A stretch of DNA of 6,901 nucleotides from the NCBI GenBank assembly GCA_027483785.1, contig JAIXTU010000421.1:1-6901 (forward strand), written 5' to 3'. A model generated the notes under the pieces. It was not told the DNA's origin. It saw only the letters and a list, made by a program, of their open reading frames with translations, and ran no database searches. Shown in pieces: positions 1-6,103 of the stretch. Both the position numbers and the translations under genes were made by a program. Position 1 is the stretch's first letter. Every line of letters begins with the position of its first letter. This DNA comes from Flavobacterium sp. GTDB taxonomy: Bacteria; Bacteroidota; Bacteroidia; Flavobacteriales; Flavobacteriaceae.

Positions 1-530
1 CCCAATTCATAAAAATTGGTGTTTTTTATCATTCGAAAACGATTGTTTGCATTGTCGTCTTTTGCATCTGCGTTAGAAGCTAAATTCAGCGCAGTTCCCA
101 CGCCGGCCACAACATAAGGTTTGATGTTTCCGGTACGAACCGACGATAACTTCACCAACAGAGGAAAGTGAAGATAAGTCGATTTTACTTCGCGTAAAGC
201 ATCGACAGGATTCGCAATCCCTGGAAAAGTGAGATTTCGTTGGTTGAAATACAAACCGGGTTCAAAACGCAAGTCTATATGTTCGTGAAGGCGTAAATTT
301 CCGACCAGACCAACGTTAAATCCGATTGTTGAATTTACCAAAACATCCGGACCTACATTCTTATATTCGAATTTAAAATCGTATGAATTAAATCCAAGAA
401 AATAGCCCCAATGCACACGTTGATTGTCAAAGTTCTCCAAATTGATAATTGGATCTTTACTAAACATGTGAAATTGCGCTTTCGCGAGAAGCGGCATAAA
501 TAAAACGATAATGAGTAGGCTTTTTCGCAT
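1..530 (-). CDS. porT: PorT (SprT) family protein of the type IX secretion system, 3' end cut by window edge
   Basis: The reading frame starts with ATG at 530 and runs off the left edge without a stop, giving 176 codons; I recall the family as roughly 230-240 residues, so the C-terminus is missing. Residues 1-19 form a signal peptide (MRKS, a hydrophobic run, then AKAQ). The stretch at residues 37-56 (QRVHWGYFLGFNSYDFKFEY) is the conserved PorT block that I recognise. The rest alternates hydrophobic and polar residues, as expected of an outer-membrane beta-barrel. PorT is a core component of the T9SS, which moves proteins across the outer membrane in Bacteroidota and supports gliding in some members. 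The start lies one base after the ubiE stop (TAA-G-ATG), so translation is probably coupled to ubiE. The family call is sound from sequence; the exact role of PorT within the secretion apparatus is not something the sequence shows. Confidence 0.93.
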   Translation of the reverse strand, partial: MRKSLLIIVLFMPLLAKAQFHMFSKDPIINLENFDNQRVHWGYFLGFNSYDFKFEYKNVGPDVLVNSTIGFNVGLVGNLRLHEHIDLRFEPGLYFNQRNLTFPGIANPVDALREVKSTYLHFPLLVKLSSVRTGNIKPYVVAGVGTALNLASNADAKDDNANNRFRMIKNTNFYEL

Positions 531-531
531 C

Positions 532-1263
532 TTAAGATTTCCCTGCTGTATAAATAGTGGCTACTCCAAAAGTTTGCGGATGTGCAACCACATTAGTAAA
601 CCCAACTTTTCGCAAAATATTGTTTAGAGCTTCTCCGTAGGGAAAAACGGCAGCCGAATCAGATAAATATTGATAAGCTACTTTGTCTTTAGAAAAGAGG
701 CGTCCAATGGTCGGAAGTAGTGTTTGCGTATAAATCTTATACCCTTGCTTGTATGGAAACTTTGTCGGAACCGATGTTTCTAAGATGACGAAAATGCCGC
801 CTGGTCTTAAAACCCGGCGAATCTCGCTGAGTCCGAGTTCTAAATCTTCGAAGTTTCGAATTCCGAAAGAAACGGTTATCGCGTCAAAACTGTTGTCTTC
901 AAACGGAAGTTTTTCCGAATCGCCCACAATCATATCAATCAAACTAGTAAGTCCCTCTGAAGTAACTTTTTTTCGACCAATTTCTAGCATGCCCGGTGAA
1001 AGGTCGAGACCAACGATTTTCTTAGCACCTGAGTTTTTGAACATCAGCGCCAGATCGCCTGTTCCGGTTGCGACATCGAGAATGGATTTCGGATTTGTTC
1101 TACTGACCCATTCAATTACTTTTTTTCTCCACGCATTGTCGATACCGAAAGAAATCACTCGATTCAATTGATCGTAATCGCAAGAAATGTTGTCAAACAT
1201 TCTTCTGATTTGGTCTTTCTTAGACTGTTCAGAATTCTTGTAAGGCTTAATTGATTCTGCCAT
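532..1263 (-). CDS. ubiE: Demethylmenaquinone methyltransferase UbiE/MenG
   Basis: This is a 243-residue class I SAM-dependent methyltransferase of the usual family length. It should methylate demethylmenaquinone to menaquinone, the last step of menaquinone synthesis; Bacteroidota generally use menaquinone and not ubiquinone. The UbiE N-terminal signature is visible at residues 30-45 (YDQLNRVISFGI then W45), with Asp42 where the classical signature has His; I believe this is common in Flavobacteriia. SAM-binding motif I is LDVATGTGDLA at 62-72, the acidic residue ending strand 2 is Asp87 (GLDLS), the post-motif 'SFGIRNF' is at 132-138 and the second signature RRVLRPGG is at 149-156. ATG at 1263 gives a natural N-terminus. 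It lies 51 bp after folA and one base before porT, so it is probably transcribed with both. A possible secondary promoter box sits at 1279-1286. Confidence 0.96.
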   Translation of the reverse strand: MAESIKPYKNSEQSKKDQIRRMFDNISCDYDQLNRVISFGIDNAWRKKVIEWVSRTNPKSILDVATGTGDLALMFKNSGAKKIVGLDLSPGMLEIGRKKVTSEGLTSLIDMIVGDSEKLPFEDNSFDAITVSFGIRNFEDLELGLSEIRRVLRPGGIFVILETSVPTKFPYKQGYKIYTQTLLPTIGRLFSKDKVAYQYLSDSAAVFPYGEALNNILRKVGFTNVVAHPQTFGVATIYTAGKS

Positions 1264-1278
1264 TTATAAAATTTGGGT

Positions 1279-1286
1279 CAAAGTTA
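1279..1286 (-). promoter_or_regulatory. Candidate flavobacterial -7 box upstream of ubiE
   Basis: The minus strand reads TAACTTTG, an exact match to the Bacteroidota/Flavobacterium -7 consensus TAnnTTTG, ending 15 bases before the ubiE ATG. No convincing TTG element is found 17-23 bases upstream, so this is half a promoter at best. It could allow folA-independent expression of ubiE-porT. An eight-base AT-rich match can also occur by chance. Confidence 0.3.
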
Positions 1287-1314
1287 CAAAACCAAAGGCT
1301 TTTTGAAGGTTGGT

Positions 1315-1809
1315 TTAACGGGAAGTTCTGATATATGTTTCGTAAGTGAAGGAATAGGCATGCTTATCATCTTTAGGATGAAACTCACTTTTTACGAGTT
1401 CAAACTCGTTTGTTGGAATTTCGGGAAAGAAAACTTCTGCATCAAAACTACCGTGAACGCGCGTCAGCTCTAGTTTATCGGCAATTGCAATGCTTAAATT
1501 GTAAATCTGTCCGCCGCCAATTACAAAAGTCGGATTCGTTTTTGAGTAGTTTAAAGCTTCTTCCAAACTGCCGCAATAAATCAATTGATCTGTATCAGAT
1601 GTTAATTTTTTACCGCTGATCACAATGTGCTTCCGATTGGGAAGTAATTTGGGCAAACTTCGAAAAGTCTTGTAACCCATAATCATGTCGTGTTCTAGCG
1701 TTAAGGTTTTAAAACGCTTAAAATCGTCGGGTAGGTGCCAAAGCAAATCATTATTTTTTCCTAGTTCTCTGTTTTCGCCAATTGCTGCAATGAGTATGAT
1801 TTGCTTCAT
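1315..1809 (-). CDS. folA: Dihydrofolate reductase (DHFR)
   Basis: This 164-residue protein has the normal length and motif order of chromosomal bacterial DHFR, which reduces dihydrofolate to tetrahydrofolate with NADPH. Visible motifs are IAAIGEN (7-13), the substrate block LLWHLPDDFKRF (22-33) with Asp29 at the position of the catalytic acid (E. coli Asp27), PNR (57-59) with Arg59 matching E. coli Arg57 that binds the folate glutamate, and the nucleotide-binding GGGQIY (98-103). Unusually, the motif normally written GRKTF is GYKTF (45-49): Tyr46 replaces the arginine that contacts the NADPH 2'-phosphate in E. coli (Arg44). Gly66 and Gln101 fall where E. coli has Ser64 and Arg98. The start ATG (1809) overlaps the stop of the upstream 2TM gene as TAATG, which implies coupled translation. 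No thyA lies next to it in this window. Confidence 0.95.
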   Translation of the reverse strand: MKQIILIAAIGENRELGKNNDLLWHLPDDFKRFKTLTLEHDMIMGYKTFRSLPKLLPNRKHIVISGKKLTSDTDQLIYCGSLEEALNYSKTNPTFVIGGGQIYNLSIAIADKLELTRVHGSFDAEVFFPEIPTNEFELVKSEFHPKDDKHAYSFTYETYIRTSR

Positions 1810-2138
1810 TATTGTTTATCTAAATCGATTTTGTTCTTTAGTTGTTCAATTCGCTGTTCTTGTTTTTTTACGAGTCGCTCAATTTGTTGGCGTTCCCAGT
1901 TTTTGTTGAGAAATCGCTTCGTGATATACACATCAACAAAGTGAAGAACAAATAGAAACACCCAAGTGGCTAAAACCCATGTCCACCATTTTGTAGGCGC
2001 CTCTACTTCGAAAAACGAATTTGCAACAAAGGAAAAAAGATTTCCAATACAGAAAAAAACAAAATGATAGTACAGAAACCGCTTTTGGCGAAGTCGCTTG
2101 CGTGCATTTTCATACAATTCTTGTTGTTCAGTGTTCAT
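1809..2138 (-). CDS. 2TM domain-containing small membrane protein
   Basis: This 109-residue protein has the layout of the Bacteroidota '2TM domain' family: a short basic helix (ENARKRLRQKR, 10-20), a first membrane segment at about 21-43 beginning LYYHFVFF, a short linker EVEAPTKWW (44-52), a second segment at about 53-72, and a basic tail including NWERQQIERLVKK (80-92). The tail runs into a charged probable coiled coil to the end. Family function is unknown; the fold suggests an inner-membrane anchor with both ends in the cytoplasm. I chose ATG 2138 and not the in-frame ATG at 2195: the family starts close to ENARKR, and the best promoter (2159-2190) would start transcription downstream of 2195. 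It is first in the unit with folA, ubiE and porT and overlaps folA by one base. Confidence 0.85.
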   Translation of the reverse strand: MNTEQQELYENARKRLRQKRFLYYHFVFFCIGNLFSFVANSFFEVEAPTKWWTWVLATWVFLFVLHFVDVYITKRFLNKNWERQQIERLVKKQEQRIEQLKNKIDLDKQ

Positions 2139-2158
2139 TTTCAGCAGATTTTCAGTCA

Positions 2159-2190
2159 GAAATATAGAATTTTTTAAAATATCCAACAAA
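2159..2190 (-). promoter_or_regulatory. Flavobacterial-type promoter of the 2TM-folA-ubiE-porT unit
   Basis: On the minus strand TTTG (2190-2187) is followed by 20 bases and then TATATTTC (2166-2159). This matches the Flavobacterium primary-sigma consensus TTG-N17-23-TAnnTTTG except for the last base. Transcription would begin near 2152-2155, giving a leader of roughly 15 bases before the ATG at 2138. The position also argues against the longer start at 2195. This is inferred from the consensus only. Confidence 0.55.
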
Positions 2191-2214
2191 TACAATTTGC
2201 CAAAACGATAATTT

Positions 2215-2254
2215 GAAAACGTTTTTTACAGAAAGTCGGAATAGGAAAACGTTT
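2215..2254. promoter_or_regulatory. Paired palindromic operator-like sites
   Basis: GAAAACGTTT occurs twice as a direct repeat, at 2215-2224 and 2245-2254, exactly 30 bases start to start, or close to three helical turns. The first copy contains the perfect 10-base palindrome AAAACGTTTT (2216-2225) and the second the 8-base palindrome AAACGTTT (2247-2254). A palindrome with a central CG resembles operators of LacI/GalR-type regulators. The pair lies between two divergent promoters, about 80-110 bases upstream of the early-set gene's -33 element and about 25-65 bases upstream of the 2TM operon's -33 element, so it could act on either. No regulator gene is present in the window. Confidence 0.35.
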
Positions 2255-2331
2255 GAGAAATACGACATTCGTTTTTTTATAACAGTTTTTATAGCAGAGT
2301 CTCAAAAATGCAAGTTCGTGTTTTTTTTAGC

Positions 2332-2359
2332 TTGGTATTTATTTTCTTTGCCGTATAAT
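2332..2359 (+). promoter_or_regulatory. Candidate promoter of the early-set domain gene
   Basis: TTG at 2332-2334 is followed by 19 bases and TATAAT at 2354-2359. The spacing fits the Bacteroidota -33/-7 arrangement, but the -7 box lacks the usual TTTG end. Transcription would start near 2364-2367 and leave a leader of about 12-15 bases before the ATG at 2378. AT-rich background makes chance matches likely, so confidence is moderate. Confidence 0.4.
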
Positions 2360-2377
2360 ATTAACTATTAATAAGTT

Positions 2378-2674
2378 ATGGCAATCAAGAAACAATTTAT
2401 AAAGAGTAAACCAGTTTGTAAAGTAACCTTTACTGTCGATGCAAAAGAGGCGCAAACTGTTGCAGTAGTAGGCGATTTTAACAGCTGGAGTCCTGAAGCA
2501 GGCGCTCTTGCAAAACAAAAAAACGGTACTTTTAAAGCCACTTTTGAAGTAGCAAAAGACGCTAACTACGAATTCAAGTATTACGTAGACGGTACGTATC
2601 AAAACGAACCAGAAGCAGATGCTTTTCAATGGAATGCATTTGCTAACGCCGAAAACAGCGTTTTAGCAGTTTAA
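2378..2674 (+). CDS. Stand-alone isoamylase early-set / CBM48 (AMPK glycogen-binding-like) domain protein
   Basis: The 98-residue product has no signal peptide and consists of one immunoglobulin-like early-set domain. Motifs typical of the AMPK-beta/CBM48 glycogen-binding fold are present: VAVVGDFNSW (28-37), where Trp37 matches the sugar-stacking tryptophan; an edge strand FKATFEV (52-58); YEFKYYVDGTY (64-74), matching the YKFFVDG strand with Tyr74 near the second aromatic; and the closing N-S-V-L-A-V end (93-98). Such single-domain cytoplasmic proteins are common in Bacteroidota and usually lack an assigned function; alpha-glucan binding or an adaptor role is inferred from the fold. It stands alone between a candidate promoter at 2332-2359 and a strong terminator directly after its stop. 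The esterase at 3171-4541 carries a similar G-x-F-N-x-W domain at its N-terminus. Confidence 0.9.
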   Translation: MAIKKQFIKSKPVCKVTFTVDAKEAQTVAVVGDFNSWSPEAGALAKQKNGTFKATFEVAKDANYEFKYYVDGTYQNEPEADAFQWNAFANAENSVLAV

Positions 2675-2701
2675 AAAAAGCCTCCAATCGGAGGCTTTTT
2701 T
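2674..2701. terminator. Strong bidirectional rho-independent terminator
   Basis: GCCTCC (2680-2685), loop AATC and GGAGGC (2690-2695) form a perfect 6-bp GC-rich stem. Runs of A (2674-2679) and T (2696-2701) flank it and extend the pairing to 12 bp. The A/T runs supply a U-tract in both directions. It starts at the stop codon of the early-set gene and lies 16 bases past the stop of the convergent 3-TM gene, so it serves both. Confidence 0.92.
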
Positions 2702-2717
2702 CATTTTTTTCATTTTA

Positions 2718-3041
2718 TCAATGCCAGAAAGTGCCTGCTAAACCAGCGGCCATGCCTATCCAGAGGAGACCGAAAAATGTTATCAAGCCAATTAGTTTTC
2801 CAATTATGCTCCATAACATAGTGCGGTACGGATACGACAAAAGTGCATAAAGCACAGTGCCTGCCACAAATCCAGAAAGAGCACACGAGAGCACCGGTCG
2901 TAAGGTCCAATACGAACCCCAAAGTGGATTCGGATTACGAACCGTATACAAAAACGCACCGATTATACTCAAACCAATCGCCGCACCCACAACACCGTAA
3001 GTAAATAGCAAACTCCCGCGCAATTTTGTTTCAGATTCCAT
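2718..3041 (-). CDS. Small 3-TM membrane protein, Bacteroidota family often labelled 'potassium transporter KefB'
   Basis: This 107-residue protein has three predicted membrane segments at about 11-33, 49-70 and 77-100 and a short C-terminal end, GLAGTFWH. The pattern R-N-P-N-P-L-W (35-41), then WTLRP (45-49), three helices and a final G-L-x-G-T-x-W resembles a small Bacteroidota family that databases often name 'potassium transporter KefB'. It lacks any recognisable part of the large KefB antiporter, so that name should not be read as function. I start it at ATG 3041; the frame stays open to a TTG at 3065, but that would add a basic octapeptide and needs a rare start. It ends 16 bases from the shared terminator at 2674-2701. 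The upstream neighbour on the same strand is closed off by its own terminator, so this is probably a single-gene unit. Family recognition is from memory and is moderate. Confidence 0.72.
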   Translation of the reverse strand: MESETKLRGSLLFTYGVVGAAIGLSIIGAFLYTVRNPNPLWGSYWTLRPVLSCALSGFVAGTVLYALLSYPYRTMLWSIIGKLIGLITFFGLLWIGMAAGLAGTFWH

Positions 3042-3106
3042 TCGTACAATGCTTTTCTTTCTCAACGCAAAGTAGCAGCAAAAATTGTTTGCTTTTGTAG
3101 GTTTCG

Positions 3107-3182
3107 GTAAAATTTTAACAAAAAAATTATCTTATTCGTAATCGTGTAGTAAAAAAACTACAAAAAGTAGTTAAAATTTTAC
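3107..3182. repeat. 13-bp perfect inverted repeat spanning the esterase 3' end
   Basis: GTAAAATTTTAAC at 3107-3119 has its exact reverse complement at 3170-3182, with 50 bases between the arms. The right arm is the end of the esterase gene: read on the minus strand it encodes Val-Lys-Phe-stop. Each arm contains the 10-base palindrome TAAAATTTTA, so part of the match is trivial. The arms flank the small terminator hairpin at 3151-3172. Confidence 0.5.
3151..3172 (-). terminator. Small rho-independent terminator of the ybjT-like/esterase unit
   Basis: On the minus strand AACTAC, loop TTTTT, GTAGTT (3172-3156) is followed by five Ts (3155-3151). The stem begins within the TAA stop of the esterase. 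It is only 6 bp with two G-C pairs, so probably leaky. The GTAGT half can instead pair with a downstream ACTAC (3150-3146), giving two mutually exclusive hairpins. Confidence 0.55.
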
Positions 3183-4541
3183 TTTATAAGATTTTCCTCC
3201 ACAAACCAGCACATAAATTCCTGCTGCAACCGATTTGCGATGCAAACCATTCTCTAACATAAAAGTGGCCACTTTTCGGCCCGCCAAATCATATAAAACC
3301 GCTTCTTGCGGCGCAGGCAAATTACTAACTAGTAAGGCGCCATCAGCAGAAGAATGAATGCGTACTTGCTGATTATCCGAATCGGTAACACCTAAATTTT
3401 CGTTTGCAAACAGCCAAGTATACAAAGCGCCAAATTCGCCGCGCCAATAGCTTTCCGTATGTGTTCCATAACTGTCGAATTTCAGAAGCGTATTGCTTTG
3501 TACTGTTCCTGATTCCACAATCTTGTTTCGAACCGTCGTAACGTGCGTAACCATATTCGCATACTCATTATTTCCTGCCACGAAGTACAATTTTAAATCG
3601 TTTGTACTGCTTGTTAAATCATCGATATACGAAGTGAAATTGCTGTACGTAAACCAATACGCCGGACTCAAAGCACCTACTTTTCCAAACGTTTCTGGAT
3701 GTGCCAAAGCACCGTACGTTGCAATCAACGCACCCATCGAACTGCCAATAATCGCCGTAGTTTCCGGACTCTCAAGTGTACGGTAATTTGCATCGATATA
3801 CGGTTTTAGTGTTTCGGCTATAAAATCAACATACAAATCGCCCTGCCCACCACCGTATTGCGGATTATTCCACGGCGAATATTCATTCAATCGTTCCGCA
3901 CCACCGTTGTCTATTCCCACAATTATAGCGCCATAATCGCCTCCAGCAAAAAGCGCATTCAAGGTTTCATCTACTTGCCATTCGCCCGAAAACGACGTTG
4001 CCGCATCAAACAAATTCTGTCCGTCTTGCATATACAAAACCGGATATTCTTTCGTCGAAGTTTGGTAATCGGGCGGCAAATACAACCAAATACGTCGGTT
4101 GCGATTGAGTTGCGGCATAAAAAAGTTGGTGCTCATAATACTCACATTCGAGGCTGCCGTGCTGTTGTTTCCGGCTGCCCCTAAATCTTCCCAAGAAAGT
4201 ATCGATAAATTAAGTGTACTGCCAACCGTAGCCCAAGAAAAGGTACGATCGGGCAAGAAATTCCCCGTAGCGTTGCCTTCAACCGTTGCCCACGAACCAC
4301 GCGTAAACTTAAAGGCCGCCGTTCCCGTTCCTTGCGGAATCGTTATTTGCAGATTTCCCAAATTATCGGGTGTGAGTATAAAATTCGGATCAGCTGGATT
4401 CCAGCCATTAAAATTTCCAGCCACATAAATTGTTGCCCCAGCCGGCGTATTTGCTGGCGTAGATGTTACCTTTAAGGTTACTTGTGCCAAAAGGGGAGAG
4501 GCAACGAAAAGCAAAAAAACGAGCGTGTATTTTTTAATCAT
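3171..4541 (-). CDS. Secreted alpha/beta-hydrolase (esterase D-like) with N-terminal starch-binding-like domain and C-terminal T9SS sorting domain
   Basis: This 456-residue protein has four parts. Residues 1-20 are a signal peptide ending SPLLAQ. Residues 21-120 are an early-set/starch-binding-like domain with IYVAGNFNGWNP (38-49) and FKFTRGSWATVEGN (77-90). Residues about 135-380 are an esterase D-type hydrolase domain: LYMQDGQNLFD (169-179), nucleophile motif GSSMG (266-270, Ser268), likely acid Glu326 in GNNEY, and His361 in the H-T-E-S-Y-W-R context. Residues about 386-456 are a T9SS type A sorting domain with LYDLAGRKV (416-424), AAGIYVLV (439-446) and ending SYKVKF. It is predicted to be exported by Sec, then passed through the T9SS to the surface or medium, where it would cleave esters, possibly on polysaccharides. 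The substrate cannot be told; relatives include acyl, feruloyl and siderophore esterases. The sorting domain lacks the usual YPNP motif. ATG 4541 lies 16 bp after the upstream gene. Confidence 0.9.
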   Translation of the reverse strand: MIKKYTLVFLLFVASPLLAQVTLKVTSTPANTPAGATIYVAGNFNGWNPADPNFILTPDNLGNLQITIPQGTGTAAFKFTRGSWATVEGNATGNFLPDRTFSWATVGSTLNLSILSWEDLGAAGNNSTAASNVSIMSTNFFMPQLNRNRRIWLYLPPDYQTSTKEYPVLYMQDGQNLFDAATSFSGEWQVDETLNALFAGGDYGAIIVGIDNGGAERLNEYSPWNNPQYGGGQGDLYVDFIAETLKPYIDANYRTLESPETTAIIGSSMGALIATYGALAHPETFGKVGALSPAYWFTYSNFTSYIDDLTSSTNDLKLYFVAGNNEYANMVTHVTTVRNKIVESGTVQSNTLLKFDSYGTHTESYWRGEFGALYTWLFANENLGVTDSDNQQVRIHSSADGALLVSNLPAPQEAVLYDLAGRKVATFMLENGLHRKSVAAGIYVLVCGGKSYKVKF

Positions 4542-4557
4542 AATGGTACGTTGAAAA

Positions 4558-5985
4558 TTAGTTTCTGCCAGCTATACGTTTAATCATGCCGTCAAAAATA
4601 AAGAAATGAAAAGGCAACATCGCATACCAATACAATCTTCCCCATAAACCGCGCGGCCTAAAGGTGGCAATCTGATGCAATACCCGATGCTCATCAATCG
4701 AAAACTCCAACCAAGCTTCGCCCGGAAGCTTCATTTCTGCGAAAAGCAACAAGCGTTTTTGCTCCTTATCGGCTAAAAGTACACGCCAAAAATCGAGGGC
4801 ATCGCCGTTATCTAAATGGGTCGGATGTGTTCGGCCGCGACGCAAACCCACGCCTCCAAACAACTTATCGATGTGTCCGCGCGTTTTCCACAACCAATTG
4901 CCGTAATACCAACCGCGTATGCCGCCAATCGACCAAATATTCTCTAAAACCGCTTGCTCATCTGAAATTTCTAATTTTTGATGATCTTTCAAACAACCGT
5001 AGCGCGGAACTTGAACAAATTCCTTCAAACTTCCTTGCAAACGACCACTCACGCGACTATCTTTCCAGCTCGAAATCACCAAATTTTGTTCGATTTTCAC
5101 AAATGCCAGTTTTATCGCATCGGTGTACGAAATAGGTTTTATCCCAAGCAAACGCTGTAATTTGGTGTCTTTAGCAACCACTTCAACCGTCATGCTATCC
5201 ACTAAATTTGCAGCCAATTTGTAGGTCGTTGAGGTTACAAAATGCAGCCAATAACTCGACAGTTTCGGCGTCATTACCGGAACCGTGAAAATCCAAATTC
5301 GAAAACCACGCGTTTTGGCGTACAATTGCAACATTTGTTTGTATGTGAGAATATTCGGACCACCAATGTCGAACGATTGTCCCATGCAATCTTCACGTAA
5401 CAAAACGCCCAGCAGGTATTTAATAACATCGCGGATAGCAATGGGTTGCGTTTTGGTTAAAACCCATTTTGGGGTAATCATTACCGGCAATTTCTCGCAC
5501 AAATCGCGAATAATTTCAAACGACGAACTACCCGATCCTACAATAATTCCGGCGCGAAGTACGGTAACAGCTGCGGGGCCGCGGTACAATTCGTCTTCCA
5601 CACTTTTGCGCGATTGCAGGTGTTTCGATAAAACGCTGTCGTTTACAATACCGCTCAAATACACCACTTGTTTGACACCGCTGTGGCGCATGTATTGGTT
5701 GAAATTTTGCGCCGATTTCAGTTCCAAAGCATCAAAATCATTGGTAGAATTCGACATGGAATGAATGAGATAGTACGCTACATCGGCTTGCGGAACGTTT
5801 GGGTTTTCGGGAACGTTTTCCAGGAAATCGACTTCCCAAATGCTCACTTTATCGAGCGTTTCGAGGTCTAAGCCAATCCTACTTCGGTCGCGCACGCAGC
5901 AAATAGCTTCGTGTCCGGCTGCCAACAATTCCGGAAGTAAACGTTGGCCCACATAGCCATTAGCGCCTGTTAAAAGAATTTTCAC
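4558..5985 (-). CDS. YbjT-like NAD(P)-binding (atypical SDR) protein with C-terminal DUF2867 domain
   Basis: The 475-residue product matches the length and layout of E. coli YbjT. The N-terminal Rossmann domain has TGANGYVG (6-13) as the dinucleotide loop, YYLIHSM (71-77), VVYLSGIV (107-114) and VLRAGIIVGSGSSSFE (142-157), all typical of atypical short-chain dehydrogenase/epimerase-like proteins. From about residue 325 the DUF2867 domain follows, with ENIWSIGGIRGWYYGNWLW (348-366), GGVGLRRGR (377-385) and LDFWRVL (397-403). A hydrophobic C-terminus (450-467) could associate with the membrane. The reaction is unknown; YbjT itself is uncharacterised. The start is GTG at 5985, chosen because MKILLTGANG places the nucleotide loop at the normal distance and no earlier ATG fits. 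The esterase gene follows after 16 bases, so the two are probably co-transcribed, though a functional link is not evident. I found no convincing promoter upstream. Confidence 0.9.
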   Translation of the reverse strand: MKILLTGANGYVGQRLLPELLAAGHEAICCVRDRSRIGLDLETLDKVSIWEVDFLENVPENPNVPQADVAYYLIHSMSNSTNDFDALELKSAQNFNQYMRHSGVKQVVYLSGIVNDSVLSKHLQSRKSVEDELYRGPAAVTVLRAGIIVGSGSSSFEIIRDLCEKLPVMITPKWVLTKTQPIAIRDVIKYLLGVLLREDCMGQSFDIGGPNILTYKQMLQLYAKTRGFRIWIFTVPVMTPKLSSYWLHFVTSTTYKLAANLVDSMTVEVVAKDTKLQRLLGIKPISYTDAIKLAFVKIEQNLVISSWKDSRVSGRLQGSLKEFVQVPRYGCLKDHQKLEISDEQAVLENIWSIGGIRGWYYGNWLWKTRGHIDKLFGGVGLRRGRTHPTHLDNGDALDFWRVLLADKEQKRLLLFAEMKLPGEAWLEFSIDEHRVLHQIATFRPRGLWGRLYWYAMLPFHFFIFDGMIKRIAGRN

Positions 5986-6103
5986 AATCGACTGATTTTA
6001 TCGCACAAACGCCTTGCGGAAAGGATTTTACGCGGAAATTCTTCTAAAGGTAACAGATTCTCAAAAAACGATTGTTAATGCGGGACTAATTTTTTGGGCA
6101 ATC

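Noticed and set aside
749..1171. 140-codon plus-strand frame opposite ubiE
   Set aside because: It is a shadow of the well-supported methyltransferase gene, with no motif of its own.
2139..2195. Longer start for the 2TM protein at ATG 2195
   Set aside because: It adds a 19-residue N-terminus not expected in the family, and the best promoter would begin transcription downstream of it.
2339..2629. 96-codon minus-strand frame opposite the early-set gene
   Set aside because: It is the antisense of a clear domain-bearing gene and encodes a Phe/Cys-rich product with no recognisable features.
3042..3065. Longer start of the 3-TM protein at TTG 3065
   Set aside because: It needs a rare start codon and adds only a basic octapeptide; ATG 3041 fits the membrane topology.
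3075..3085. TACTTTG on the minus strand as a -7 box for the 3-TM gene
   Set aside because: It is one base shorter than TAnnTTTG and there is no TTG at a suitable distance upstream.
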